A stretch of DNA of 64,000 bases from contig OU015568.1 in assembly GCA_907165135.1 (NCBI GenBank), forward strand, positions 5,960,501-6,024,500, in the 5' to 3' direction. Each line of letters starts with the position of its first letter. The stretch's first letter is position 1. Made by a program: the position numbers and the translations under genes. The DNA is from Oikopleura dioica (lineage: Eukaryota > Chordata > Appendicularia > Copelata > Oikopleuridae). The notes under the pieces were generated by a model. It saw only the letters and a list, made by a program, of their open reading frames with translations. It had not been told where the DNA came from and searched no databases. Below, piece after piece: positions 27,343 through 39,970 of this stretch.

Positions 27343-27351
27343 CTATAAATC
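27343..27351 (+). promoter_or_regulatory. Possible TATA box
   Basis: ctataaatc about 180 nt before the EF-hand gene ATG, in the 560-nt spacer between two divergently transcribed secreted-protein genes. Position is plausible only if a 5' leader or small intron lies between. Confidence 0.35.
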
Positions 27352-27527
27352 AAATAAAGCTTGTAGCTTGCTGCTTCATGGAAAATTTTGAACATGGAGT
27401 TCAGTATCTCGTTTTGAACCTCGACTGCCAAATTGAAAATGGACTCAGGTTCGACTTTGACCGCAGAAAAGAACCCGCTCAGCCAAAAAGCGCTGCCAAA
27501 AGAGACTTGTTTTCGTTTCGAAATCTC

Positions 27528-28913
27528 ATGAAATTTTTATGTTTTATTCTTTTTTGCTCTTTTTCTTTGTCGATGGAAATTCCGGCCGAATCGATCGAGA
27601 AAATCGTCGGCGATATGGACAAAATGTTCACTTCCAGCCTGAGCGGGTATAAAGAGATCAAGGAGGAGTTTGCGAAATCGCAAATTGTTTTGCCGGAAAT
27701 TTGCGCGAATATGAATTCGTTTAAAAATGTGGCGCAGTGTGGGCAGTCGTTTGTTGAAGATGTTTATGCTTCTGGAAGTAAGAAAATTTTTGATGGATTT
27801 TTTTCAAAATTTGTTTAGTAAAAACTTTGATCAACGTCTTCGGCGAAAGCTATTCCGTAGAAGAAAGCCTCAACAATCTGAACGCGAATTTCGACCAGCT
27901 AATTGAAGAACTGGGCGGTGAAAACTTGGTGGACGAAAAAACGAAAATGAAAATCGAGAAGGCGAAAATGGTGGTTTCCAGTTTGGTCGATTTTAACATT
28001 GAAGACAAAAACCTCTTCGCGGGAATTCCCAGCTCGCTGATTAAAATTGACGACATTATTTGGGAATCTGCTGAGGAATCTGTTCAAATTACCGATGCTC
28101 TACTTGAAGAAGTAAGTTTTTCCTGTCTTTTAGAATACTTCTTGCGAATAGACAATTGATAGAGCTTTTTAGTGGAGTGGGAGGTACTCATCTGCGGCGA
28201 GAAAATTGTTCGATATTTGTAGAGAGAATGATGAAGGTGCGTTTGTTAAATAGATTTTAGGGTTTCTTTTTGGAAAATAATCAATTAAAAAATGCCGAAA
28301 AGAAATTCCAAAATATCTTCTCGCAAAATGCGGCCGAAAGCTGATGAAAGACCTCAAAATCAATCAAAGTACGAAGTTAATAAAAGCTGAGATAATAAAA
28401 AATTCGTTCAGAAACAAGTTTGATAATTGATTTCCTCAAATTTTCGTTCGACGAATTTGATGATGACCGAAATGGAAAACTTGATTTTGAAAAGTTCGAA
28501 AAGATCTTTGCCAATTTCATCGCGACGGCCGGATCGACCATGATCAAGATTTTCGATAGAAATGAAGACGGAATAATCGACAAAGCGGAAACAAACAAGG
28601 TTAGGTTTTGAAAGAATCCTTCTTTGTATGTTTTATAGATTTTGAAAGAACTTGGCAAATTAAGCGTCTTTCAAGGCGATTATTTGAGCGGATCTTACAG
28701 TAATTTCTACCTGCACCCCACTGCTGATGTAAGAACTCCCTCTGAGAAACTTTTAAATAACCATTTTTTCAGCTGATATCAAGTTTTCTGGTGTCGACAA
28801 AACAGACAATTTCGAAGTCGGAGATGACGAATATGACGGCGAAGGTGATGACAAGACTAGCAAGCGATTACTATGACCTGCAAGTTTCTGACTGGGAAGC
28901 GAGAAATAAATGA
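27528..28913 (+). CDS. Secreted EF-hand protein
   Basis: Exons 27528-27777, 27819-28111, 28173-28236, 28412-28599, 28639-28728 and 28773-28913 join in frame, about 341 aa. Signal peptide MKFLCFILFCSFSLSM. The first 200 residues are acidic, helical and unrecognised, with two Cys (EICANM, AQCGQS). Two EF-hand loops follow: DDDRNGKLDFEK (Lys rather than Glu at position 12) and the canonical DRNEDGIIDKAE. The acidic helical front half resembles the general style of the two small secreted proteins on either side (26324 and 33546), but real homology is unproven. Probably an extracellular Ca2+-binding protein. Divergent from the gene at 26324-26966. Confidence 0.78.
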
Positions 28914-28951
28914 ACCAACAAAAAGTCTTTTGCTTTATTTTTTATCGCAAA

Positions 28952-31900
28952 TCAGTATTTGATAATTTCTTTAACTCGACCTCGATCTAAAAATATCGAC
29001 GTCGATCCCAATATTTTGCTTTCTTCCTCCACATGAGTGCTCACCAAAACGCCTTTGTTTAATTTTTCAAACACTTGAAGCAAGCTTTTCATTTTGATCC
29101 TCGCTGACGGGTCCAGACCGCTCTAGAAAAAAAATTAATAATACAGAAAAAGAAGCAAGCACTCACGGAAGGTTCATCAAGAACGATGAAATCCGGGTTG
29201 TTGAGAATCGAAATGGCGACGGACAATTTTCGCTTAGCTCCTCCAGAAAGCTCTTTCGTCAGTCTTTTGGAATATTTGACAATATCCACGAGGGAACTGA
29301 TTTCCTTCGCGACTCGCTGGCAGTTTTCGATTCCTCTTGTTCCGAGTAAGATTTCGATCGTTTCTTCTACCGTCAAGTTGTCTAGCAGACAATCTTGCTG
29401 TCTGCAATACCCGATTCTTCCTGATCTCGAAATGAAGCCACTTGATGGGGTCTTTAATTGACAGAGAATGCTCAAGAGCGTTGTTTTTCCAGCCCCGTTT
29501 GAGCCGAGAAGACAGATGGTTTCCCCACGATGAAGGTTGAAAGAAACATCTTTCAGTACTTCCTTCTTTCGCTGCTTTTCTATTAAAGGGTCTCAAAATG
29601 AAGAATCGAGAAAATAAAAGAATGAAGAATTTTAGACCGTCCTTTGTAGATTTTGGTGATATTTTTGATTTGAATGGATTCTTCTGAATTAGGAACAGAA
29701 TTCGTTTCTTCAATGGGTGTTAGTTCATCATCGCAGTTTTCAAGGAAAAAGAGAATCATCCAGTAGATAGACGAAAGACCAAAGCATCTGTTTCCATGGT
29801 TGTTAAAAAATTAAACGATTTTGTAACCTTTTATTTTCTCCAACCATTTTCTTATCCACGAATTGCCAGATATTCTGACCACGCTCATCGAATCAATCTG
29901 TATCGCTTGGCAAAAGAAAGATACTCCCGTGGTCTTTTTACTGATGCATAATTTCGAGAAAGAATTTGACGAATAGATTTCAAAAGCTCGATCGCGAAGT
30001 TGTACGAAGGCAGAATTCCATACAGCTGAAAGAGAAGAGAAGACTCTTGCTCGTTTCCGGTGAAGATCTGCGCGCAGGTGGCGGACATGAACATCAGAAC
30101 CGTGCAAATGATGTTGACGTTGCTGTGGTGGCCGATGAAGGAGCCTTTGTCTTCTGATAGATGGCCGAGGATGAAAGCTACCGGCATGTGGGCAATAAAG
30201 AATCGGATGCAGACGAAAAAGACGGGCGAGAATTCGTCGAGTCCGAGGAGAAAATTCGGCGATTTGATGAAAAACTCGTCGCTGCCATCGTTGCGACAAG
30301 AAGTAGCACTGACTGTATTAGACAGGTGACGTACTGGATGAGCCAGAAGTGATGCCTTTTCAGGTTCGATGTATGCGCTTGAATTTGCCTGAAGCCAGTT
30401 GTTCTCTCCTCCACTGCGTTCATTCCAATCGGCGCCATCATCAGCATCATCGCCAAAATACAGTTGTAGACTACGGTCATTCCTTTCACAAACGAATCTG
30501 TAAAGAGCGCGTCTCCCTCCGGCTGGGGAAGATCAAAGGGCTTGTGGGTCAGAAACATGCTCGAGTTGCTCTTTGCTTTTGAAGAAGGGTTCGATGAGAA
30601 TGAAGGAGAGCAGCTGGAGGAGCGTGGAAAAAGTCGTTCGGGAACAAAGAAAAGTCGTAGTCTGGAAGGTGGACGATTCCGTTCAGTCCCGTTCCGATCG
30701 TTTTCAGCACATCGTCGAAATTGACCGTTGATGCTTCCGGGCTTGCGCTTCTATTGCTGTCGAGGAAGATGTCTGTCAAGATGATCACGGCTGTCGGGAG
30801 GAGAAACTGCATTAAGAGGATGAAAGGATTTCTTTTCAGAAGAATAAAGCACTTTCGAAGCTGAGTAAGGAGAATTGACGAAATTTGATCGTCACTTTTT
30901 TGGCTTTCTGAAGGGCTTTTTCAAGGACTTCGTAACTTTTTATTCGTTCTTCTAGCTGCCAATTTCCTTTCTCTGTATTGACTGGATCAAAAAATGAGGA
31001 CAGTCTGAATGAGGGTTCGTCTTTCATCATTTCTTTGAGCGATCCAGACTCGGGAAGCTGCCCATCTTTCAAGAAAATCACCGAGTTCGCTAAGTTTTCC
31101 GCTTCGTCCATGTAATGAGTCGACATGAGAATAGAAGTCGCGCTTGATAAACTTTTCAATATTCCCCAGAGTTCCTTTCTAGAGACCGGGTCAAGTCCGG
31201 AGGATGGTTCGTCCAAAAGCAATCTTTTCGGACGGCCGATGATGGAGAGCCCTAAAGAAAGCTTTCGAAGCATACCGCCCGAAAGCTGATTCGGAAAGTT
31301 TTCGAGCTTTTCGGAAAGTTGAACGTCTTTTGCCAAGGATTCAATCTCTTCATGGTCAAAAGAAGATTCAGCCGAGAGTTCGGAGAAGATTTCAAAATGC
31401 TCCTTCACCGTCAAAAATTCAAAGAAAATGTTGTGCTGCGGACAGTATCCGCAATTCCCGCTGCCGATGAGGTCTGATCCAGATGTGGGCTCAACAAATC
31501 CGCATAGAATGCTCAACAGCGTCGATTTTCCTGATCCATTTTCGCCGAGAAGAACTGTTATTGTCTTTTCTTCAGTTTTGAAGGAAACGTTTTTCAAGGC
31601 GACTTGACCGGAAGAAGAGTAGAATTTCGATAAATTTTGCACTTCGAAGCGAAAAGCGTCCGTTTTCTTCTGGGAGTTGAGTTTTCTGCTCTTTATGTTC
31701 TCAATTTTGAGAGTGAGGTAGAAGTAAAACAGCGTCGTGAGAAGAAGATAGAAGATAACATCGACCATTCCCAGTGGATCTTCAAAGAAAATTCTCTTGA
31801 AGAAATTCTTATTGAGAGACAAGGCCATCTTTTTGCCTTCGTAATGGCAGATCATGTCGCAGCCCAATGCGAGCAAAATTGTTGGATTGAGAATGATCGC

Positions 31901-33168
31901 AATTTTCAGCAGAAATGGCATGAGACGCCAGCTGGTCGAGATAAATCCATGCGGGACGGAAATGAAGAAAATGATCGCCGAAGTCACTGTTGCCGCCGTT
32001 GTTGGCGTCTTGAAAAATGTCGAAGCAAAGTGACAGACGAAAATCAAGGAAGAACCATAAGCAGTGAGAAGAAGCCAGATAACGGAAAACGAAGTGTGGG
32101 GAAAGATCGCGCCGTTGGTCGAAATCTTCGCAGTCAACGAGAAGGAAACGATGGCAGAAGCGATCGATTGAAAAACCAAACTGACGAAGTGGTGCGCTAG
32201 AATGATGTCCTTCGGCGACGCGCCAACGAGAGACAGGTAATCCAGTCGATGTTCTTCCCTATGGCGAGTGATAGTCCGAATCACGTGTTGGACAAAATGC
32301 GCAAATCCGATCATGAAAATCAGGTGGAGTTGTTGCCGCGCCATTTCCGCAAAAGTCGCAGTCAGTTTGACCGACTGTCGAAACGGCTGTAAAATTTGTT
32401 CAGCATCATTTTTGACGCCGTTTTGCTCTAGAAACTGTTTCTGAATCGAGTTCTGCACGGGTAGAAATGCTTCGGTGTAGTAGAGCGACCACTGAGAATG
32501 ATCGTCGATCAAAGTTGAGCCGATTGTGTTCGTAATCATTTTCCCAAAAATCGTCGGAGAGGTCAAATGCCCCATCCAGCCCTTCCAATTTCCCTTGATT
32601 GGATATTTTCCAGCAGTTGGAACTGTTCGAATCGTAAAATCTAGCTTTTTAGAAACTTCTGAATGAAAATGAACGCCGAGGAAAATATTCAAAGTGCTAT
32701 TTTTCGATCGGGAATGAATGTACTCTTCCATGTCTTCAACTGTCGAAAATCCTTTCGGCACAATTCTTTTCTTTTGAGAAATGTTGCCGAAAAAGTCGTA
32801 GCCGCTGAATTTTCGACCGATGTCGGAGCAGGTTTTGTTGATGATTTCAAAGTTACGAGGAGTGTCTGGAGTGAAGAGGATCTCATGAGTGTCGACCACG
32901 GAGAATCGTTTGGGATAGACTTTTGACGAAATTATTGGCGGGAGGTTTACTTGCGGCGTGTCGTAATCTCTCGCTGAAAATTAAGATAGAGATTGGACGA
33001 GGGAATTTTCTTACCGATTGATTCCCTGAAACTGAGAAGCAAAATCGAGCTCAAAGAAGGAACCGTCAAGAGAAGAACCAAATCCAGCGGCTTTCTCAGC
33101 TTTTCTAGCAAGAACAGTCGAGCGAGGGTCCAAAATTTTCTCTTTGATATTTTTGAATTTTTCTTCAT
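28952..33168 (-). CDS. ABC transporter, subfamily A-like (full, compact)
   Basis: Layout: membrane half, nucleotide-binding domain 1 (NBD1), membrane half, NBD2. The start ATG at 33168 opens a short cytosolic basic stretch and a first helix, LVLLLTVPSLSSILLLSF. Exon 2, 30896-32973, runs through the first membrane half and NBD1: Walker A GENGSGKST, signature LSGGM, Walker B LLLDEPSSGLDP and switch His STHYMDEA. A short intron then leads to LRKCFILLKRNPF. NBD2 (about 28952-29540) has GSNGAGKTTLL, ELSGGAKRK, FIVLDEPS then SGLDPSA, and STHVEEE. An intron near 29584-29655 fits only with a GA start. In the second membrane half (29820-30800) the frame shifts at about 30590 and 30285 with no visible intron, so part may be mis-assembled or decaying. 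Probably moves lipids; substrate unknown. Confidence 0.78.
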
Positions 33169-33545
33169 TTTCGAAGAAAATTGATCAGTAAGGAAAATTA
33201 TCAAGTGCGTTGTCTTGAAATAAGCCGCGCAATCTTTGAACCTCGCACTCAAGTTCAGAGTCTGAGCTTCAGACTTTTCTGCTTTTTTGAGGTCAAATTC
33301 GACGAGTTGGGAGTCTTTGTGACTTTTATGTTCTGGAAAATTGAATAAAAAGGAACAATGGTATTAAATCTCAAACAGAAATTCAAGAACGCCAAAAGCT
33401 AAGATTTTTCTAACCTCTTATTTTAGGTTCATTTCTTTATTTCAAGTACGAAGGTCACCTTTTTTGTCACGTTGGTCCACAATGTCTTCACCAAGCTAGT
33501 CTAGGCAGGGCAACACTTTGTAAACAATATCAGCAAAATTTTGAA

Positions 33546-34153
33546 ATGAAACTTTTCGGACTTTTTGCTGGTCTCGCTGCAGCTCAAGATTTTCGCGTGC
33601 TCAATGGAGCGGCTGAAGATTTGGACAAGATCATTCGTTCGTCTTCTGGCAACTTCAAAGAGGTAAGTATTCGCTTCAATTGATTTTTTAATCATGTATC
33701 AGATCTTTGAAAAAGTCGCGAACTACGATTTCGAGCGACCAAGAGAATGCCACAGCGAGAAAATGACGATCGAGGAAGGCGTTGCCTGCGTCCAACAGGG
33801 CTTCAGCCAGATTCTAGAGTTTGCATGTAAGTTCTTTCAAGCACCACTCAGCTTACCCGCCTTGCCTAGCAGAGACTTTCGCGGAGACCTCGGAAAACTT
33901 GGTAAAAGACGGAGCCTACGACCGTGTGGTCGAGCGAGCATCGGCATTGACGGAACAAATGAAAAAGAGCCTGGAAGAAGCCGGATTTAATCTTGAAAAG
34001 GACCTCGAAAATAGAGACGAGAATATCACAGAAAAAGATGGTCTGTGAGATTTTTTTCAGAACGGATTTTAATTTTATTTAGTTGAAGAATATTTCGAAA
34101 ATTTCCAAAAAATCATGAAAGAAGCATTTCCTTCCTTCGGAAAACGAAATTAA
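33546..34153 (+). CDS. Small secreted helical protein (paralogue of 26324-26966)
   Basis: Exons 33546-33662, 33703-33826, 33870-34040 and 34083-34153 give an intact 160-residue protein. Signal peptide MKLFGLFAGLAAAQ. Conserved with the minus-strand copy through FEKVANYDFERPRECH and IEEGVACVQQGF (two Cys). After that it is acidic and helical without the Gly-rich tail of the other copy. It starts 377 nt from the ABC transporter start, on the opposite strand, so the two may share a promoter region. Function unknown; in this kind of animal such proteins could be house or epithelial secretions, which is inference. Confidence 0.7.
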
Positions 34154-35960
34154 CTGAATTGCTGAATAAACAAAACTACCGGACAAAAGCGTTTTATTGA
34201 TAAGAAGAGCGAAAGCTGAAGTTGCGGGAGAGTCTTCGCAGTCGATTTGTTCCTGCTCGGATGAGTACTGCCGGCTTTTTGAGGAAGATTTCGTAAAATC
34301 TTGGATTGTTTCCGACAAAAAATTCTATTAAAATTCTCGTTTTCGGAAACATTCATGAAGCTGTAGACACAAAGAGCGACAACTTCACGGCGTTCGTAAA
34401 TTATCTAATTAATATAAAATGTTGCTGAAAAGAAAGCCGTTCGTAAAATGACTAGGAAAAGAAAAGGGCTGATCTTCGAAAGTTCTCTGCTAGTTGTTTT
34501 GTTTTCTTAAAAAGCTACAAATTAATCTTTCGAATTTGATTGTCTACCACAGTCCATCTTGAGAATCTGTCTTGAAAACGAAAATCTTTATTTTGAAAAT
34601 GAAGCTTTCCATTTCTCAAAAAAAGCTGCTTGAGTTTGAAATTAAAAATAATGAGACAATCTAACGCTAAATCAACGTCTCAGACGAGTTCATTACAGTC
34701 GCGAAAATCAGTTTCGAAAATCAAATTACAGAATAATTTATTTGTTTCAATTTAAAAGAGCTTTTCCCCGCTCGGGCTCGGGCGGAACGCGTCGGAAGCG
34801 GGCGGAGTGTAGACTTCAGTTTGACTAATTTGGCTCAGGATTGGCCGGAGCGCGCTCTCCGCCTCCAATAGTGGCCAATGAGCCGTGCATTTTAACAATT
34901 TCCTTTCTGAAAAAATTTCTCCGCCGAGATCTAAAGAACGCCACAATATAACAACAAAAGAGCCACCAAACGCCGTAAAAATTTCACCCGTGAAATTGTC
35001 TTTTTTACCTTTTTTTGAGAAAGAAAGAGATATAAGAAGAAGACTCTGTTACATAAATTCCTGTTAGATCATTTCAATGAAGGTTACGAGGCCTTAGTCA
35101 GGATCTAAATTAAAATATCATTAATGGAAAGCCGCGTAGCGGCTTTTTAAAAAAACAAAGCCGCAAAAAAGAATTAAAATATCAACAGAAAGGGTCATTT
35201 GAAGCGGCTTCGTTTCCAAAAAAGCCGCTACGAGGCTTTTCATTAATGATTTTTGAGATCGCCGACTCTTTGAAATTCAATAATGACGTACCAAACTGGC
35301 TAATCGTCAAATATTGAATGAGAACGGCAGAATCACTTTCCCAAGATTCAAATCTGATCGCAAAATTGCTTTTCGCTCTTCGTTGATTTCAACAAAAAAG
35401 AGACAAAAAAGATCGCTTTGACCTTTTCGATGATTTTCGGAAAGAATAAAAAGTCTGTTATTGTTTCCGTAGCTAAGTTTTTGTACTGTGTTTCTTGAGA
35501 ACCCGGCGAGATTAAGAAACTTAGAGAACAATGAGAAGCAACTCATCGAATGATTAATTTTTGCCGCGAAGATTAAAGAAATATATCGAATTATTTTGAA
35601 GCTGATTTATGTATTTGTGAACCTCTTTTCAACCCTTCTTTATATCAAAAATGATCTACTTCTGACTCATCTTCTCCGAAAAAGCTCATACTCAGACGAT
35701 TACCCCCTCATTTTCCCCTGAATGCCTCTTTTTTCCATCAGTTGGAATCCATTTTATTCAGCGTTATCGATTTTCCAATCGCTATTTACCGAAAAGCGCC
35801 TCGATCATGGCCAGCGAGCACTGCTTGTTTTTAATACTGTTTTTGGCGGATTCTAACAAAATTGTTTCTTTTCAGATTATTTTTATTTCTTTATGAAGTT
35901 TCGAAAATCGTGAAAATTGAGAAGGAAGAGAGAAGGGCTTTTTGAAAGAAAAATCTCAAA
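34154..35960. other. Intergenic stretch upstream of the Rac gene
   Basis: No gene seen. AT-rich, with a degraded foldback at about 35084-35262 (gccgcgtagcggc left, gccgctacgaggc right, both next to cattaatg). Open frames here are short and lack splice context. Confidence 0.45.
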
Positions 35961-37807
<1,847 letters not shown>

Positions 37808-38591
37808 ACTAACCAACTTACTAATACACTCACTTATCCCTAGCCAAATTTTTTGAGTTAACTAATTTTAAAACCAACTAATCAGCCAAAAACAAGAAGA
37901 AAAAGAAGCCGAAGAAATGCAACCTGCTCTAAAAATTCAAAAAGCCAACTCACGCACAAGTTTCTTCTCCTCACCTTATACAGTATTCTACTTATTCATC
38001 ACAGTATTTCAAAAAGAACCAACAACGATGATAATGAACATTCACTTTCCTCACTCTTTCCGAGCTTCCACTGCTACCCCTTAAGAAAACTCTATTCAAA
38101 AGTGATTCTAGTCCAGAATAAAACCCAAAAATTCTTATCTTATTATCAAAATTGAGCTCTTGACCTGTATTTTCCAAAAAATCATGAACAAATGAACCTA
38201 CCCTTAAAATTCTTAATTTCTCAACATGTTCTATTATTTCCAAATCGATAAAATCGTATCTGTACATTTTGGCTCCTCAAATTTAAAATTTTTGCGTCTT
38301 GAAATTACATTCCTGAAAAACTCTACTTACTTTTGCCTTAAAAAACGCGTTCAAAAAAGAAGAATAAACATGAAAATATGAAAAATTCAAATTGAAATAA
38401 ACCAAAATGCTAAAATGAAAGAAACACGCTCAAAAGGGACCTCGTCTCTTTTTCAGTAAATTTTGAAAAATATACCTTTATCATTTATTTTTTCGGAACT
38501 ACAGAATTTGAAATAAAGTGAGAAAATTGCACCATGCAGGATTTTTTTTTACAGAAAAAGAAGAAAAAGGAACATTTAGGAAAAAAAGGAA
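37808..38591. other. Intergenic region between convergent genes
   Basis: AT-rich spacer between the Rac stop (+) and the RRM gene stop (-). No gene or strong motif seen. Confidence 0.4.
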
Positions 38592-39745
38592 CTATTGAAA
38601 ACTAGTGAAGGAGGCAGGAGAAGGAGCAGGGGACATGACGGGGGTATCGGGAACGGGAGCAAAGGCAGGGACGCGTGGCAGTTGACGTTTGCTTTCGGAC
38701 TTGACTAGTTTGATCTCGGCGTTGGGGAAGCGCGGGAAGATCTGAAAGCGGAATTGATCAATGAAAGATGATGAAGGATGTACTGCTATTCATACGACTC
38801 TACCTATAACCGCAGGCCGAGGAAGGTGTTGAAGCCATCCGAATTCAAAGGGGAGGGTCCCTCCCCGAGGAGAACTTCGCCCCTCCCTCGGCCTACAGCC
38901 TCGGAAAGAGAAAAATACCTTGATTTCCGGGTTGTTGAACTGCTTATGAACTTTGAGCGCGCTTTTATACTCGGCAAATCGAACCATTACTGCTCTTGCA
39001 TGGCCTTGAACTAAAGAAAAGTGTTACCAAAGAATTCGTTGAGGATCAAACCTGAGGATATCTTGACGATTTCTCCAAATTTTTCCATGTGACTTCTTAT
39101 AAAATCTTTTCTGAAGGTCTTTTCGCGGAGTCCTCTGATCATGACGGCGGTGGGTTTTGTCGAACTCTTGGCCCTTTCGACTTTTGCTTTTGCCTCTTCC
39201 TTTCGCTTTTTCTGAAGATAATTTTAAGGCCGTTAAAAATGATTGACTTTTCTACCTTTTCGGAGATAACGATGCTTTTAACAATTTGATTTCTGAGTTC
39301 TTCTTGCTGGTGCGCTTCGTAATTCAACAAACGGCCTTTTATATTATCGCCTTGGACTTCGAAGCTTCGCGAGTTGCCGTCTTTGAAGAACTTGACTCGG
39401 TCTTCTTTTTCTTGGTTGTATCGTTCGCGACGCTTGGCATCTGGAACAAGTAGTTTTTCGTCTTTTAAGGTCTTTTTGAATATTCATATATAGAGAGAAA
39501 TCAAAGAAACAATGACAAAGCCGCGCTTTTCGCGGCTAACCATTTCCCGTTTCGTAGCCGCAAGCGGCTTCTCTATCCCAGCAATTATAAAAGGCCGTTC
39601 CTGATTTAGCAACGACCCTTCTCCGATTCGAAATCTCGGGGCAGAAGGGATTGGAAGTTCCGGAAGAAGAGCTTTTCGAGTTGACAATTTCTTTCGTTTT
39701 CTTGTCTAACAGATTCAGCCCCGTTGGGAAGACGAAACCTGACAT
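38592..39745 (-). CDS. RRM-type RNA-binding protein (243 aa)
   Basis: Five exons, all phase-consistent: 39601-39745, 39256-39440, 39052-39211, 38919-39010, 38592-38741. The middle is a Lys/Arg/Glu-rich helical stretch. It is followed by an RNA-recognition-motif fold: TAVMIRGLREKTFRKDFI, then HMEKFGEIVKISS, then RAVMVRFAEYKSALKVHKQF. The tail is Pro/Ser-rich. Intron 1 (39441-39600) must start with GA for the phase to hold and contains two gccgc palindromes. Intron 4 holds a GC-rich foldback. Last gene of an operon-like minus-strand row. Exact orthologue not recognised. Confidence 0.68.
38812..38908. repeat. Short GC-rich foldback in RRM-gene intron 4
   Basis: ccgcaggccgaggaagg at the left and cctcggcctacagcctcgg at the right are inverted, enclosing ggggagggtccctcccc. 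Same vocabulary as 37505-37742. Confidence 0.65.
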
Positions 39746-39970
39746 TCTTTAAGTTAATGGTCAAACAAAAATACCGATTTTCCGATTAAACTAGGGGAGG
39801 CACTAATAAGATTTTGTTTTCAAGAATTGAATTTTGAAGATGCGCGAGAAAAAATGAAGAATCTGAAGATATTCTTTTCAGGAATGAGTACTTTGAGTTG
39901 AAAAAGAAGAGAAAGAGAGGAGCAGATTTACAAAAATAGACAGGCAGGGAGTTATAATTAAGATTCAAAG

